From positions 1 to 64,000 of the forward strand of contig NZ_JXDG01000021.1 in assembly GCF_000820515.1 (NCBI RefSeq): 64,000 nt of DNA. The letters are read 5' to 3'. A program made the translations under genes and the position numbers. The notes below the pieces were generated by a model. The model ran no database searches and had not been told where the DNA came from. It was given only the letters and a program-made list of their open reading frames with translations. The number at the start of each line of letters is the position of its first letter. The first letter of the stretch is position 1. This DNA is from Pseudomonas batumici (GTDB taxonomy: Bacteria > Pseudomonadota > Gammaproteobacteria > Pseudomonadales > Pseudomonadaceae). This document shows positions 16,743 through 25,970 of this stretch, one piece after another.

Positions 16743-17933
16743 ATGGAAAATGTTCGAGCTTCAAGCACACACGCCGCCTGGCTGATGGTCAGTGTGGTGT
16801 TGGTTGCCCTCAACCTGAGGCCTTCCATGGCCGCTGTCGGGCCCCTGCTATCGGCGATTCGTGGGGATATCCCCTTGAGTTTCAGCGCCGCCTCGTTGCT
16901 GACCATGCTGCCGGTCATGGCGATGGGCCTGGCGATGTTCCTCGGGATGCGCATCGCCCTGCGCTTCGGCGAGCACCGCACCATCGTCCTGTCCTTGCTG
17001 GTCATCGGCCTGGCGACGGCTTCGCGGCTGTACCTGGACAGCACCGTCGGGCTAATCCTGAGCGCGGTCCTGGCGGGACTCGGCATCGCCCTGATCCAGG
17101 CGGTGATGCCGGCGCTGATCAAGTCACGCTTCGGCAACAACGTGTCGCTGTTCATGGGGCTCTACGTCACCTCGATCATGGGCGGCGCGGCGGTCGCGGC
17201 GTCGTTCTCGCCGTTCGTCCTGGCACAGACCGGGAACTGGCGGATCAGCCTGGCCATCTGGGCGCTGCTGGCGCTGGTGGCCCTGGTCATCTGGTTCGCC
17301 CAGCGCTCGACGGTCCCGCCCTTGCCGGAGGCACCGACGGGCAGCCGCCAGGAGTCGTTCGTCGGTAACTCACGGGCCTGGTTGCTGGCGGTCTTCTTCG
17401 GCCTCGGCACGGCCTCCTATACCTGTGTGCTGGCCTGGCTGGCACCCTATTACGTGGAAAAAGGCTGGAGCGAACAGAGCGCGGGTCTGCTGCTGGGCCT
17501 GCTGACCGCCATGGAGGTCGTGTCCGGGCTGGTCACCCCGGCGATCGCCAATCGCAGCCAGGACAAACGCCGAGTGCTGGCGGTGTTGCTGGCCCTGATC
17601 ATCGCCGGTTTCTGCGGACTGATCCTCAGCCCGGAACGCTTTACCCTGCTGTGGCCGTGCCTGCTGGGCCTGGGGATCGGCGGGTTGTTCCCGATGAGCC
17701 TGATCGTCTCCCTCGATCACCTGGACAACCCGCGCCGTGCCGGTGGCCTGACCGCCTTCGTACAAGGTATCGGCTACCTGATCGCCGGGCTCTCACCGCT
17801 GATTGCCGGGGTGATTCGCGACCAGTTGGGCAGCTTCGAGTGGGCCTGGTGGTCACTGGCCGCGGTGATGGCGGTGATGATCGTGATGGTCCTGCGCTTC
17901 GACCCGAAGCATTATGCACGGCATATCCAATAG
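16743..17933 (+). CDS. CynX/NimT-type MFS transporter
   Basis: A 396-residue, 12-helix inner-membrane transporter. The N-terminal segment LVALNLRPSMAAVGPLLSAIRGDI is diagnostic of the cyanate-permease-like MFS branch (NLRP, then VGPL). The C-terminal half contains GIGGLFPMSLIVSLDHLDNPRRAGGLTAFVQGIGYL in pattern. Members export or import small compounds such as cyanate or nitroimidazoles; the substrate here is not determinable, and no cyanase or other partner lies alongside. It is monocistronic, with an AT-rich gap after it. Confidence 0.9.
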   Translation: MENVRASSTHAAWLMVSVVLVALNLRPSMAAVGPLLSAIRGDIPLSFSAASLLTMLPVMAMGLAMFLGMRIALRFGEHRTIVLSLLVIGLATASRLYLDSTVGLILSAVLAGLGIALIQAVMPALIKSRFGNNVSLFMGLYVTSIMGGAAVAASFSPFVLAQTGNWRISLAIWALLALVALVIWFAQRSTVPPLPEAPTGSRQESFVGNSRAWLLAVFFGLGTASYTCVLAWLAPYYVEKGWSEQSAGLLLGLLTAMEVVSGLVTPAIANRSQDKRRVLAVLLALIIAGFCGLILSPERFTLLWPCLLGLGIGGLFPMSLIVSLDHLDNPRRAGGLTAFVQGIGYLIAGLSPLIAGVIRDQLGSFEWAWWSLAAVMAVMIVMVLRFDPKHYARHIQ

Positions 17934-18073
17934 TCGTCGCGGGTCCTTATATATTGAGGCGGTCCCCCAGAGGTCATTTAAAAAATAAATGTCATCCACT
18001 AATATACAAATAGGCGGCTTTCTATAAACATGAACAAACGTAGCGCTTATGGATTTTTATCGAGACGGATTTT

Positions 18074-18994
18074 ATGCTCAATAGCAATTTGCTCAGAAAA
18101 CTGGACATGCAGGACCTGATGGTATTCGTCGCAATCTATGAGCAAAGCAGCGTTACCGAGGCCTCCGAAACCCTTTGTGTCAGCCAGTCCACCGTGAGCT
18201 ACTGCCTGAAAAAGCTGCGCACCAGCTTCGAGGATGAGCTGTTCATCAACACCCGCAACGCCATGTGGCCAACCAGCAAGGCCACCAGCATGTACAGCCA
18301 TGTGACCCACATCATAAATAGCATCAACCTGTGTCATTCCGAAGCAAAAGCATTTGACCCGACTCAAAAAGAGATCACTTTCAATATCTGCGCCCCTGAA
18401 TATTTCGAACTACTGATTCTCCCCAACCTGTTGAAGGGCTTTATCAAGGACAACCTCCCCATCATCGTAAACACGCATAAATTCCACAAAGATGTTCCCG
18501 TCGAAAAACTGGTGGATGGTCGTATTGACCTGGTTATTTGTGCCGGCCCTAACTTTCATCAAGACGCCAAGGGTTTCAAATCAAAAATATTGCTGGATGA
18601 CGACCTGGTCTGTGTCGTCGACAAGCGCTTCACGCCGCCCGATAACAAGTTCAATCTGGAAACCTTTGTTGCGCGCCAGCATATTTTCCCCACGCCTTGG
18701 ACGTCAGATACCAATATGGTGGATGGCTGGCTCGGCAAACAGGGTTATACCCGGCAGATTGTCGCCCGTACCAACAGTTATGTGGCGGCCCTCAAGATGA
18801 TCAACGGGACCGACCTGGTGCTCACCTTGCCCCGGCGCATCCAGCGATTGATTGGCGACGAGACCCGGTTCGTCTCTTGTAAAGCGCCGGCGGGCTTGCC
18901 CAGTTTCACAATAGACATGCTATGGGACAGGAACGCCGGACAAAACAGTGCCAATACCTGGCTGCGCGAGCAGATTGCCAAGGTCTGCGCCTAG
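18074..18994 (+). CDS. LysR-family transcriptional regulator
   Basis: A 306-residue regulator. The helix-turn-helix lies in DLMVFVAIYEQSSVTEASETL and CVSQSTVSYCLKKLRTSFEDELF. The effector domain contains the FNICAPEYFELLILPNLL segment. The NodD/NahR-like arrangement (DELFINTRNAMWPTSKA) is recognisable. Its codon use is somewhat more AT-rich than the neighbours. No divergent partner gene is adjacent, so its target is not evident. The start at 18074 agrees with the domain boundary, but the ribosome-binding site is weak. Confidence 0.88.
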   Translation: MLNSNLLRKLDMQDLMVFVAIYEQSSVTEASETLCVSQSTVSYCLKKLRTSFEDELFINTRNAMWPTSKATSMYSHVTHIINSINLCHSEAKAFDPTQKEITFNICAPEYFELLILPNLLKGFIKDNLPIIVNTHKFHKDVPVEKLVDGRIDLVICAGPNFHQDAKGFKSKILLDDDLVCVVDKRFTPPDNKFNLETFVARQHIFPTPWTSDTNMVDGWLGKQGYTRQIVARTNSYVAALKMINGTDLVLTLPRRIQRLIGDETRFVSCKAPAGLPSFTIDMLWDRNAGQNSANTWLREQIAKVCA

Positions 18995-19196
18995 GTGTTC
19001 AGTCCCCGGCGCTGGCCGAAAAACACCAGGCAACCCCACTGAACCAGGCGATATGAGCCCGGCAGCAGACCTATACTAGTCTTTACGAATCGGCCCATTC
19101 GATGCGACAGGCAATTGCGTTTGGTCCAGGGGGTGGCGCGTCGAGTGATCGTTCACGCAGGCCACGGCCTGCCTTCATCGTAGGGAGAAGAGGATC

Positions 19197-19409
19197 ATGG
19201 CGCGCAAATACATCGACTGCCGCGAGTTTCCAAGCGCTTCCAAATGCTCGGTCGCGCTGTCCGCGGACTCTGAAAGCGAACTGCTCGAGGCCGCTGCACA
19301 GCATGCGGTCAGCGTCCACAAACACACCGACTCACCGGAACTGCGGGCCCAACTGAAGACGATGTTTCACGACGGCACCCCGCCTGTTGAAGCACCGCGT
19401 CCCGCTTAA
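19197..19409 (+). CDS. DUF1059 small protein
   Basis: A 70-residue cytoplasmic protein. It opens MARKYIDCREFPSASKCSVALSA and carries the AAAQHAVSVHKHTDSPELR region that characterises DUF1059. The two N-terminal cysteines and the HAVSVHKH histidines suggest metal binding, which is inference. A good AGAAGAGG ribosome-binding site precedes the ATG. Convergent with the SnoaL-like gene that follows. The function of the family is not known to me. Confidence 0.85.
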   Translation: MARKYIDCREFPSASKCSVALSADSESELLEAAAQHAVSVHKHTDSPELRAQLKTMFHDGTPPVEAPRPA

Positions 19410-19436
19410 CATGGCCCGCGCCGACGCTACCGGGTT

Positions 19437-19802
19437 TCAGGTGGGAGAGGTATCGAGAAAGACATAGAGCGCCGCTATCTTCCCATCGCGAGCGATGATC
19501 ACATCCCACCCCGTGTAGTCCGGTGACTCGCCGCGCGGACCGGAACCCCAAGCCAGGCGCCCACCGTTGTGGAGCGCCTGCGGCTTGCTGTGCGGGGTGT
19601 ACACGAAGTGCGGGTGCGTCGCGCGAAGATCTCCGGCAAATTGATCGAGCGCGTCGTGCCCGACCAATACGCCCGGCGGCACGTAGATCTGGCAATCCTC
19701 CGTGTACAGCGCCTCGATGGCCTCACGGCGACGACGCGCGTCGCCTTCACCAAAGACTTCCTGAAGGTTGCGAAGCAGCAGTTCATTGATGCGAGCATTC
19801 AT
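19437..19802 (-). CDS. SnoaL-like / NTF2-fold protein
   Basis: A 121-residue protein with the pattern of SnoaL-like domains: N-terminal helix NELLLRNLQEVFGEGD, ALYTEDCQIYVPPG, then HDALDQFAGDLRATHPHFVYTP and a C-terminal strand WDVIIARDGKIAALYVFLD. NTF2-fold proteins of this sort act as small isomerases, hydrolases or ligand binders. The start at 19802 is chosen for domain fit; the frame stays open further upstream. It lies 53 bases after the GST gene on the same strand, so the two are probably co-transcribed. Confidence 0.85.
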   Translation of the reverse strand: MNARINELLLRNLQEVFGEGDARRRREAIEALYTEDCQIYVPPGVLVGHDALDQFAGDLRATHPHFVYTPHSKPQALHNGGRLAWGSGPRGESPDYTGWDVIIARDGKIAALYVFLDTSPT

Positions 19803-19855
19803 GATGGTTTTCCTCAGTGATTGACTGTTGACCCGATTCCGGAGGTAGTGCGGAG

Positions 19856-20488
19856 TTATTGAGCAAGCGCCAAGGTCTTGTTGATGGCCGTCACGACTGC
19901 GGGTCGCGCCGAGATTTCTTCGTACCAGCGCGTCACGAACGGGAACTCGGCGAGAGAGGCGCCGATTGCCTGGTGACGCCACACCCAGCCGAAATGGGCG
20001 ATATCCGCAATGCTGTAGGTCTCGCCAGCCACATAAGGACGCTGCTCAAGGTGCTGGTTGAGCACCCCAAGCACTCGATTCACTTCCAAGAGAGCACGCG
20101 CCTGGGCCTCGGGTTGTGGTGGCGACTGCAGATTGGCCAGGAACGCCTGCAGGAACGCGGGACTCACACCGGACGCATGGAAGAAGAGTTGTTCGAACAC
20201 CTTGCCGCGAGGAAGACCCTCCTTCGCCAACAGTTGCCCGGTTTTCTCCGCGAGGTAGACCAGGATGGCGGCGGACTCGCCGAGCACCACATCGTCGACG
20301 CCTGGCTCGGAGGAGCGGTCAACCAGAACGGGCACCTTGGCGTTGGGATTCAAGGCTCGGAAGGTTTCGCCCTTCTGCTCCCCCTGACGCAAATTGACGG
20401 GGACGAGCCGGTAGTCCAACCCCAACTCCTCCAGCGCGATGGAAACCTTGAGGCTGTTGGGCGTGGCAAATGCATACACTTCAAGCAT
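19856..20488 (-). CDS. Glutathione S-transferase
   Basis: A 210-residue protein with an N-terminal thioredoxin-like domain (MLEVYAFATPNSLKVSIALEELGLDY, then NPNAKVPVLVD with the cis-proline and GESAAILVYLAEKTG) and an all-helical C-terminal domain with YSIADIAHFGW. It resembles the YfcG/YghU-like group. Asn/Ser in the PNS segment may replace the classical catalytic residue. ATG 20488 gives a proper GAGG spacing; ATG 20494 is the alternative. It is divergent from the LysR gene at 20648, a likely regulator. Confidence 0.92.
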   Translation of the reverse strand: MLEVYAFATPNSLKVSIALEELGLDYRLVPVNLRQGEQKGETFRALNPNAKVPVLVDRSSEPGVDDVVLGESAAILVYLAEKTGQLLAKEGLPRGKVFEQLFFHASGVSPAFLQAFLANLQSPPQPEAQARALLEVNRVLGVLNQHLEQRPYVAGETYSIADIAHFGWVWRHQAIGASLAEFPFVTRWYEEISARPAVVTAINKTLALAQ

Positions 20489-20647
20489 GGTCATATCCTC
20501 TTTCATTTGATTGACGAACCCGCCGCCGCCGAAGCGCTTCGTAGTCGCGATGCAGGCTGCGTCAAAGGCCGTTGGGTGAGACAAATCTATGGCCGTGCGC
20601 TATTTTTCGAAATAGAAATGAATGAAAACCATCGTTGCAGGAATGCC

Positions 20648-21586
20648 ATGTCCAAGCTGCCAGATTTCGAAGGGTTTGCGATGTTCGGGAAGGTCGCCGA
20701 AGAAGGTTCGTTTGCGGCGGCGGCGACCGCCATGGGGGTCTCGGTGGCGACGGTCTCGCGGGCCGTCAGCCGTCTTGAAGAGCGGTTGGGAGGTCGATTG
20801 TTCAACCGCACCTCCCGACGACTTGCGCTCACGGACTATGGCCGCTCGCTCGCCGAGCGAGCGGCAAGCCTCTACGCGCAGGCCGAGGAAGCCGAGGACT
20901 TCGCCCGTGAGACCGCGAGCCGCCCCCGTGGCCTGGTAAAGCTCGCGGTGCCGCTCTCCTTCGGAGCTCGCTGGGTCGCCCCGTTGCTGCCCGAGTTCTT
21001 TCGGATCTATCCGGACATCTCCATCGACCTGCATTCCACGGACGCGCAAGCCGACTTGATTGGCGAGGGCTTTGACGCCGCCCTGCGCATCGCCGTCATG
21101 GAAGACTCGTCACTCGTCGCGCGTCTCATTGCCCCGGTGCGCAGGTTCCTGGTCGCGTCCCCTGACTACCTGTCCCGCCATGGTCGCCCCCAACACCCGA
21201 GCGAGCTGGGTGCCCACCCGTGCCTGAGCTACATCAACAGGAACAGACGTGACGTCTGGCGCTTTACTCACACCAGGAGCGCCGAGGAATGCACGGTCGT
21301 GCCCACCGGCGGCTTGCGGGCAACGAGCGTGGAAGCCTTGTTGCCCACCGTCCTTGCCGGACAGGCCATCACCGAGATCCCCGAGTTCATCGCCACACAG
21401 TATTTGCGCGACCAGCAGCTCGAGCCGCTGTTGACCGATTGGCGCTTGCCTGAAGGGGGACTTTATTTCGTGACCCCCACGGCTCGTGCACGGCCGGCGA
21501 AGGTAAGCGCCTTGGCCGATTTCTTTACCTCCAGGCTTGCCGCGGCGCAATGGAGAGCCGAGACGGTTCTGGAGCAGAGGCCATAA
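20648..21586 (+). CDS. LysR-family regulator, divergent from the GST gene
   Basis: A 312-residue regulator. The winged helix occupies GFAMFGKVAEEGSFAAAATAMGVSVATVSRAVSRLEERLGGRLFNRTSRRLALTDYG in pattern, followed by the CrgA-like effector domain (LVKLAVPLSFGARWVAPLLPEF). AGGA precedes the ATG at 20648; the very long upstream open frame is antisense to the GST gene and not real. The divergent arrangement with GST and SnoaL-like genes, 159 bp apart, suggests that it controls them. Confidence 0.92.
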   Translation: MSKLPDFEGFAMFGKVAEEGSFAAAATAMGVSVATVSRAVSRLEERLGGRLFNRTSRRLALTDYGRSLAERAASLYAQAEEAEDFARETASRPRGLVKLAVPLSFGARWVAPLLPEFFRIYPDISIDLHSTDAQADLIGEGFDAALRIAVMEDSSLVARLIAPVRRFLVASPDYLSRHGRPQHPSELGAHPCLSYINRNRRDVWRFTHTRSAEECTVVPTGGLRATSVEALLPTVLAGQAITEIPEFIATQYLRDQQLEPLLTDWRLPEGGLYFVTPTARARPAKVSALADFFTSRLAAAQWRAETVLEQRP

Positions 21587-21768
21587 AGCCGGTGCAGAGA
21601 CGCGGTTTCTGGAATCTATCGAGCAACAAGGGCTGATCGCTTACAGCAGCTTGTTGCGTCGACCGGTTGAGCCCGCCGTCCCCTTCCCTCCTTTTCTAGA
21701 AAGACTCGACTGGCTTTTTTGCTGCCTCAGCCACTTTATGCCCTGTCTGTACCCATGACTGGATACAC

Positions 21769-23133
21769 TTACCAAAACCAATACGGAAGAAACTTTGGCG
21801 TCGGCTCGCTCGCCAATTCAAGGTGATAGGTGATGGAGTTAAAGAAAAAAGCATCCAACGAGAGAAAGGCAGCAACCCCGAACAGCAGGGTTATCAGTTC
21901 ACGAGACGAATGCCCGGAGTAATATTTACTTACAACATTACGAGCGCCCACAAGAACGACAAAACTGACAAAAACACCCGTGTAGTTTGGTAACAGCGGA
22001 CGCTCCGCATAGAAATTATAAATAAAAACAATTAAAGTCAAGCCCAAGCCCACAACCGGGAGCACCAGACAAAACTTTAAAAACCATTTTTTGGCACCGG
22101 AAAACACGTTTCCCTTATCAATAAAAATATAGGCCGCCAACAAAGAAACAGCCGGCGTGATGGATAGTATATAGCGCATCTTTTTCGAATACGGGATCGT
22201 AAAAAATACAACAATGGCAAAAAGACACGCCGTGAGATACAGCAGCATATTGGTGTCCGGCTGTCGGGGAAAGCAGAAGAATTGCCTGTGTTTTTTAGCG
22301 ATCACGATCAACGCAAAAAAAGCTGTCACCCCGTAGGCAATCAGCCCGCTGGTAAAATAAAAATAATAGCGCGGCGAATGCTCATTCACCACTCGTCCCA
22401 AGCCTTGCATCACCAATACCTCTTGCATGAAAGCCGTGCCGCCCTGCAGATAAGCAGCCCATGCCAACAACACAACGCCTGCAATGAAAAGCAAGCCCGC
22501 CAACAACGAAAACAAGAATAAAGCTCGCCACTGCCGACTCAATAAATAATAACAGCCCACGACAATCGCAGGAACGACCAAGCCAATAGGGCCACGAAAC
22601 ACAAAGCCAAGCGCCAACCCTACAAACACAAAGGCCAAACGTGACTTGTCGTTTTTTAATTCCGCAGAATACGCCGAGTAAAAACAGGTCACCGTAAAGA
22701 GCGCGGGATAAATATCAAGAGCCCAAAAATTGACACTGTCTAGAAACGCCCAGGTAAACAGCGAAAAAAAGACACCATACAACCCCCATTTTTTTTCGTG
22801 CAATGCCCCTAGTTTGTAGACAAAAACCAACATTAACGCCGCAGCGATGCAATAGGGCAACCCCATCGAGAGAATGGAAAGCCGACCAAAAGGCAAAGAA
22901 AACAAATAAACCAAGAAAGTATGCGCAATCGTATAATCGGGATAAGGCTGCAAGTCCTCCGCAATGGGGAACAGCGTCACACCGTGATGCAACATATACT
23001 CTGCAAAATCAACAAAACGCGTTGTATAGTTGGTGATGGACGCCTTGTATTGCAACCCCATGAATATAATGAGCGTTACCAGAAAAATACTTAGGCTGGG
23101 CTTTCTAATGACTTGTTTTATTAGAATATCCAT
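21769..23133 (-). CDS. GT-C fold membrane glycosyltransferase (ArnT/PMT-like)
   Basis: A 454-residue polytopic protein with about 11-12 helices. The first periplasmic loop (ITNYTTRFVDFAEYMLHHGVTLFPIAEDLQPYPDYTIAHT in pattern) resembles that of ArnT-type transferases, with the acidic D/E pair expected for catalysis. FRGPIGLVVPAIVVGCYYLL supports a polyprenyl-phosphate-sugar-dependent enzyme. It would transfer a sugar to lipid A, LPS or protein at the periplasmic face. It is clearly AT-richer than its neighbours, suggesting acquisition. No signal for its exact substrate exists, and no partner glycan genes lie adjacent. Confidence 0.75.
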   Translation of the reverse strand: MDILIKQVIRKPSLSIFLVTLIIFMGLQYKASITNYTTRFVDFAEYMLHHGVTLFPIAEDLQPYPDYTIAHTFLVYLFSLPFGRLSILSMGLPYCIAAALMLVFVYKLGALHEKKWGLYGVFFSLFTWAFLDSVNFWALDIYPALFTVTCFYSAYSAELKNDKSRLAFVFVGLALGFVFRGPIGLVVPAIVVGCYYLLSRQWRALFLFSLLAGLLFIAGVVLLAWAAYLQGGTAFMQEVLVMQGLGRVVNEHSPRYYFYFTSGLIAYGVTAFFALIVIAKKHRQFFCFPRQPDTNMLLYLTACLFAIVVFFTIPYSKKMRYILSITPAVSLLAAYIFIDKGNVFSGAKKWFLKFCLVLPVVGLGLTLIVFIYNFYAERPLLPNYTGVFVSFVVLVGARNVVSKYYSGHSSRELITLLFGVAAFLSLDAFFFNSITYHLELASEPTPKFLPYWFW

Positions 23134-23382
23134 ATATTCAATACTTCCAAAAAACCGTTAACAACATAGCACCCCATCACAAAAACCACTGAGCAACGCT
23201 GACTAGCTGTCTGCTCACATAAACCGATTCAGCACAATGCTGGACCTGAGGATAATCATAGCCCCTATCGAGCTTCTCCGACGTTTAATATTACACCACC
23301 CACGAATGAAGCAAGGCGTGGCAGAAACCTGGAGCAACCGTTTACGAGCCGTTCACTTGAGAACTGAAACAAGCGCATTCCG

Positions 23383-23901
23383 TTAGTCGTCCAGGCGCAA
23401 CATCATATGCTCCTCATCATAAAAGCGCTCACCGACCCGAAGTGTCCGCGACTCGATGCCGAAGGGATCGAACCCGAGCGACCGATAGAAACTTCTTGCG
23501 CGGATGTTCTCAGTATTGACACACAGATGGATCTGAATGACGCCAGTCGCCTTGGCGTGCACGAACACCGCGTCGAAGAGTCTTCTGGCCACTCCATTTC
23601 GGCGATATGCCGGGTCGACAAAGACGCCCCACACAAGCCCTTTGTGCTCAACCTGCCGAAGCGGCTCACGCCGAAGGCCGGCGATCCCCACCAGGGCTTG
23701 TTCCGCAAAAGCACCGAACACAATCTGATGCGCCGTTACACGAAGCCGAGCCTCGATGTCTGCCACTGGCCTCGCCTGCTCTTCTTCAGTCGTTGGCCAG
23801 ATGGCGGTTGGGGAATCCGCAATCGCACGAAGGCGGATTGTTCTGTAGGTCTCGGCATCGCTCTCCGACAGCGGCCTGATTGTGATATGGCTAACTTGCA
23901 T
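23383..23901 (-). CDS. GNAT-family N-acetyltransferase
   Basis: A 172-residue GNAT-fold protein. The acetyl-CoA site is WGVFVDPAYRRNGVARRLFDAV (R/Q-x-x-G-x-A/G pattern), followed by the ENIRARSFYRSLGFDPFG motif B. The N-terminal ITIRPLSESDAETYRTIRL is typical. The substrate, whether a small amine or a protein, is unknown. It is a single-gene unit, with 249 bp before it and 367 bp after it containing no other gene I can support. Confidence 0.9.
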   Translation of the reverse strand: MQVSHITIRPLSESDAETYRTIRLRAIADSPTAIWPTTEEEQARPVADIEARLRVTAHQIVFGAFAEQALVGIAGLRREPLRQVEHKGLVWGVFVDPAYRRNGVARRLFDAVFVHAKATGVIQIHLCVNTENIRARSFYRSLGFDPFGIESRTLRVGERFYDEEHMMLRLDD

Positions 23902-24268
23902 AGGCGCGAAACCTCTTATCGTGTCCTGGCACGGAGCGTTACTGCGGGCTCTTGGCTGTTGAGTCTGATGGCGACTTATATTGACTAGGTGACTGCTTTT
24001 CCAGCGAAAACGGTGCGAAAAGGCGACAAATATAGTTTGCCCTGTAGATAGCGATCAAGCATCAGCAGTGAACAGCAGGGAGAAATAAATCTGTTGTGGG
24101 AGCAATCGATCGACGCTCCCACAGTGGACGGAGGCGCTATCAGCTTCTTATGCGCTGCTCGACGACTCGCAGCCAACAAGCTTCAGTAGTAGGCAATGGG
24201 GAAAATAGATCCGTCTCCATTCCCCCCCTCTCAAATCAATCGAGAACTGAGCCGCCAAAAGCCTCGAT
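23902..24268. repeat. Gene-free gap with a REP-like hairpin and degenerate RAYT-type repeats
   Basis: TGTGGGAGC (24095-24103) and GCTCCCACA (24115-24123) form a perfect 9-bp hairpin of the kind common in Pseudomonas intergenic REPs. Next to it, AAATAAATCTGT (around 24084) and AAAATAGATCCGTC (around 24201) resemble the AAATAAATCTGTCCCC units bordering the RAYT gene 2 kb away. No credible gene is seen here. Confidence 0.6.
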
Positions 24269-25171
24269 TCAATTTTGACCTTCAGGGGCAGTCCAGGTGT
24301 TATCGTCACGGGGCGAGCGACCGAAAAAAGCTTTGTAGGCACGACTGAAAGCAGCTTCCGATTCATATCCAATCGCAAAGCCGACCTCACCAACACGACT
24401 GCGTCCCTTCAAAAGCATGTTTTTGGCTAGCGTCAACCGCCACTCATTCTGATACCGCAAAGGGGGACGTCCGACCAGCGTGTTGAACCGCTCGCAGAAG
24501 TTGGACCGTGACATGCCAGCAATCGCCGCCAGCGCATTGATGCTCCACTGCTGACCGGGCGCTTCGTGGATTGCTTTCAAAGCACGAGCGACACGCGCAT
24601 CAGACAAGGCCCTCAGCCATCCTGAAGCAGCACCTTGCTGAACCCACGTTCGCAGTATGCGAATGACCACAAGGTCGATGAGGCGTGACACCATCAATGC
24701 TCCGCCCGGCTGTGTGTCATTAGCTTCGAGCAACATGAAATGCAGGATGCCTTCCGACCAAGCCACGGCGTCGGCCTGTCTAATGTGGATCATCCATGGC
24801 AGGGCAAATACCATCGCTTCAAAGCTGCTCGCATCGAACCAGAATCGGCAGATAACAACCTCTGCCAGCTCCGTGCAAGCCGAGATCTTCAACCCTGATG
24901 GAGTGTGCGGCAGCAGAAGGATATCACCCTGCCCAATCGTCATTACCTGCTGATCATCGCTCTGGATCTGCAGTTCTCCCTCCCGCAGCATACAGACATG
25001 AGCGCTTTTCTCATCCAACACAAGCTCATCGGCGCTCTCAAGCGCGCATGAGTAGACACGATCGCCCGTCAGACGAATTTTCGCCAGTACCTGGGAGAGC
25101 AGGTCGGCTGCAGCAAACCCTTCCAGTTGCATTTCTGGAAGAATGATCAAGTTTTCCAGGGATTTCATCAT
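24269..25171 (-). CDS. AraC-family transcriptional regulator with cupin_6 domain
   Basis: A 300-residue regulator. The N-terminal half has the cupin_6 pattern (SAHVCMLREGELQIQSD, GQGDILLLPHTPSGLKI), and the C-terminal double helix-turn-helix includes WSINALAAIAGMSRSNFCERFNTLVG and VGEVGFAIGYESEAAFSRAYKAFFGRSP. Members often control an adjacent divergent oxidoreductase or transporter. Here the divergent neighbour at 25304 is a small membrane protein, which may be the target. Effector unknown. Confidence 0.92.
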   Translation of the reverse strand: MMKSLENLIILPEMQLEGFAAADLLSQVLAKIRLTGDRVYSCALESADELVLDEKSAHVCMLREGELQIQSDDQQVMTIGQGDILLLPHTPSGLKISACTELAEVVICRFWFDASSFEAMVFALPWMIHIRQADAVAWSEGILHFMLLEANDTQPGGALMVSRLIDLVVIRILRTWVQQGAASGWLRALSDARVARALKAIHEAPGQQWSINALAAIAGMSRSNFCERFNTLVGRPPLRYQNEWRLTLAKNMLLKGRSRVGEVGFAIGYESEAAFSRAYKAFFGRSPRDDNTWTAPEGQN

Positions 25172-25303
25172 GTCCGATTGGCCGTGCCGTCGCTAACCTG
25201 AGCCTGTAAGCATATCGCGTCACGACCACTGGGCCATACGCTTCTTGCGCATTTGTCGCGCAGGCGCCTATGCATATCATCCAACCAGACGGAAAATATT
25301 TAC

Positions 25304-25792
25304 ATGTTCGGGATCTCACCCCTTGGCTGGTTACACACCCTCGGCAGTCTGCCAGCGATTCCGCTGGCCGCTTATATGTTCGGGCGCTACGGACGTATTG
25401 TTCCTCGGTCTACACCTGGCTTGCTCTACCTGGCTTCAATGCTGATCGGTGCCTGTACCGTGTTTCTCGTAGCGCATCAACCCGTCAGCAAAATTATTGG
25501 TGCAGTGACGATTGCACTTCTGCTTGCAGGCTACGGGATAGGATTATTACGTTGGCTGGGTAGAGCCGGCGTTTACATTGAAACCATTCTCTTGAGCCTG
25601 ACGGCATTCTTCCTGATGGTGCCCACCGTCTCTGAGACATTACGCCGAGTGCCGGATGGCCACCCTATAGTGACTGACCTGCACTCGCCATTGTTGATTG
25701 GCGCGCAAGGCTGCCTCCTCATGGTGCTGATTATTGGCATCATCGCGCAAGTTCTTTACTTACGTAACGAAAAAAGGCGCACAAACACCTAG
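25304..25792 (+). CDS. Four-helix inner-membrane protein of unknown function
   Basis: A 162-residue protein. Five hydrophobic segments are visible: LGWLHTLGSLPAIPLAAYMFG, the LLYLASMLIGACTVFLVA segment, IIGAVTIALLLAGYGIGLL, IETILLSLTAFFLMVPTV and LLIGAQGCLLMVLIIGIIAQVLYL. The C-terminus is positively charged. I do not recognise the family with certainty; it looks like the small membrane proteins found divergent from AraC-type regulators. The upstream extension to 25253 is rejected because ATG 25304 begins at the first helix. It is divergent from, and possibly controlled by, the AraC gene. Confidence 0.7.
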   Translation: MFGISPLGWLHTLGSLPAIPLAAYMFGRYGRIVPRSTPGLLYLASMLIGACTVFLVAHQPVSKIIGAVTIALLLAGYGIGLLRWLGRAGVYIETILLSLTAFFLMVPTVSETLRRVPDGHPIVTDLHSPLLIGAQGCLLMVLIIGIIAQVLYLRNEKRRTNT

Positions 25793-25849
25793 GGGGGTTG
25801 CTTGAAGTTTGGTTAGTCATTGAGCACCTCTCGTGAAAACTTGTGACAG

Positions 25850-25970
25850 AAAGGGGACAGATTTATTTAACCTCGCAGATGCCATTAAACATCAGCCGCG
25901 AGCAACTGGAAAAAATAAATCCGCCCCCCTTCGTCCCCTTTCCGCTCAAAAAGGGGGCAAATTTATTTTA
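25850..25970. repeat. RAYT-associated repeat cluster, downstream side
   Basis: Units AAAGGGGACAGATTTATTT (25850-25868), AAAAATAAATCCGCCCCCC (around 25911-25929) and AAAAAGGGGGCAAATTTATTT (around 25948-25968) alternate in orientation. They match, inverted or direct, the units on the other side of the transposase gene. The last one overlaps the transposase stop codon. They probably define the terminal structure the transposase acts on. Confidence 0.75.
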
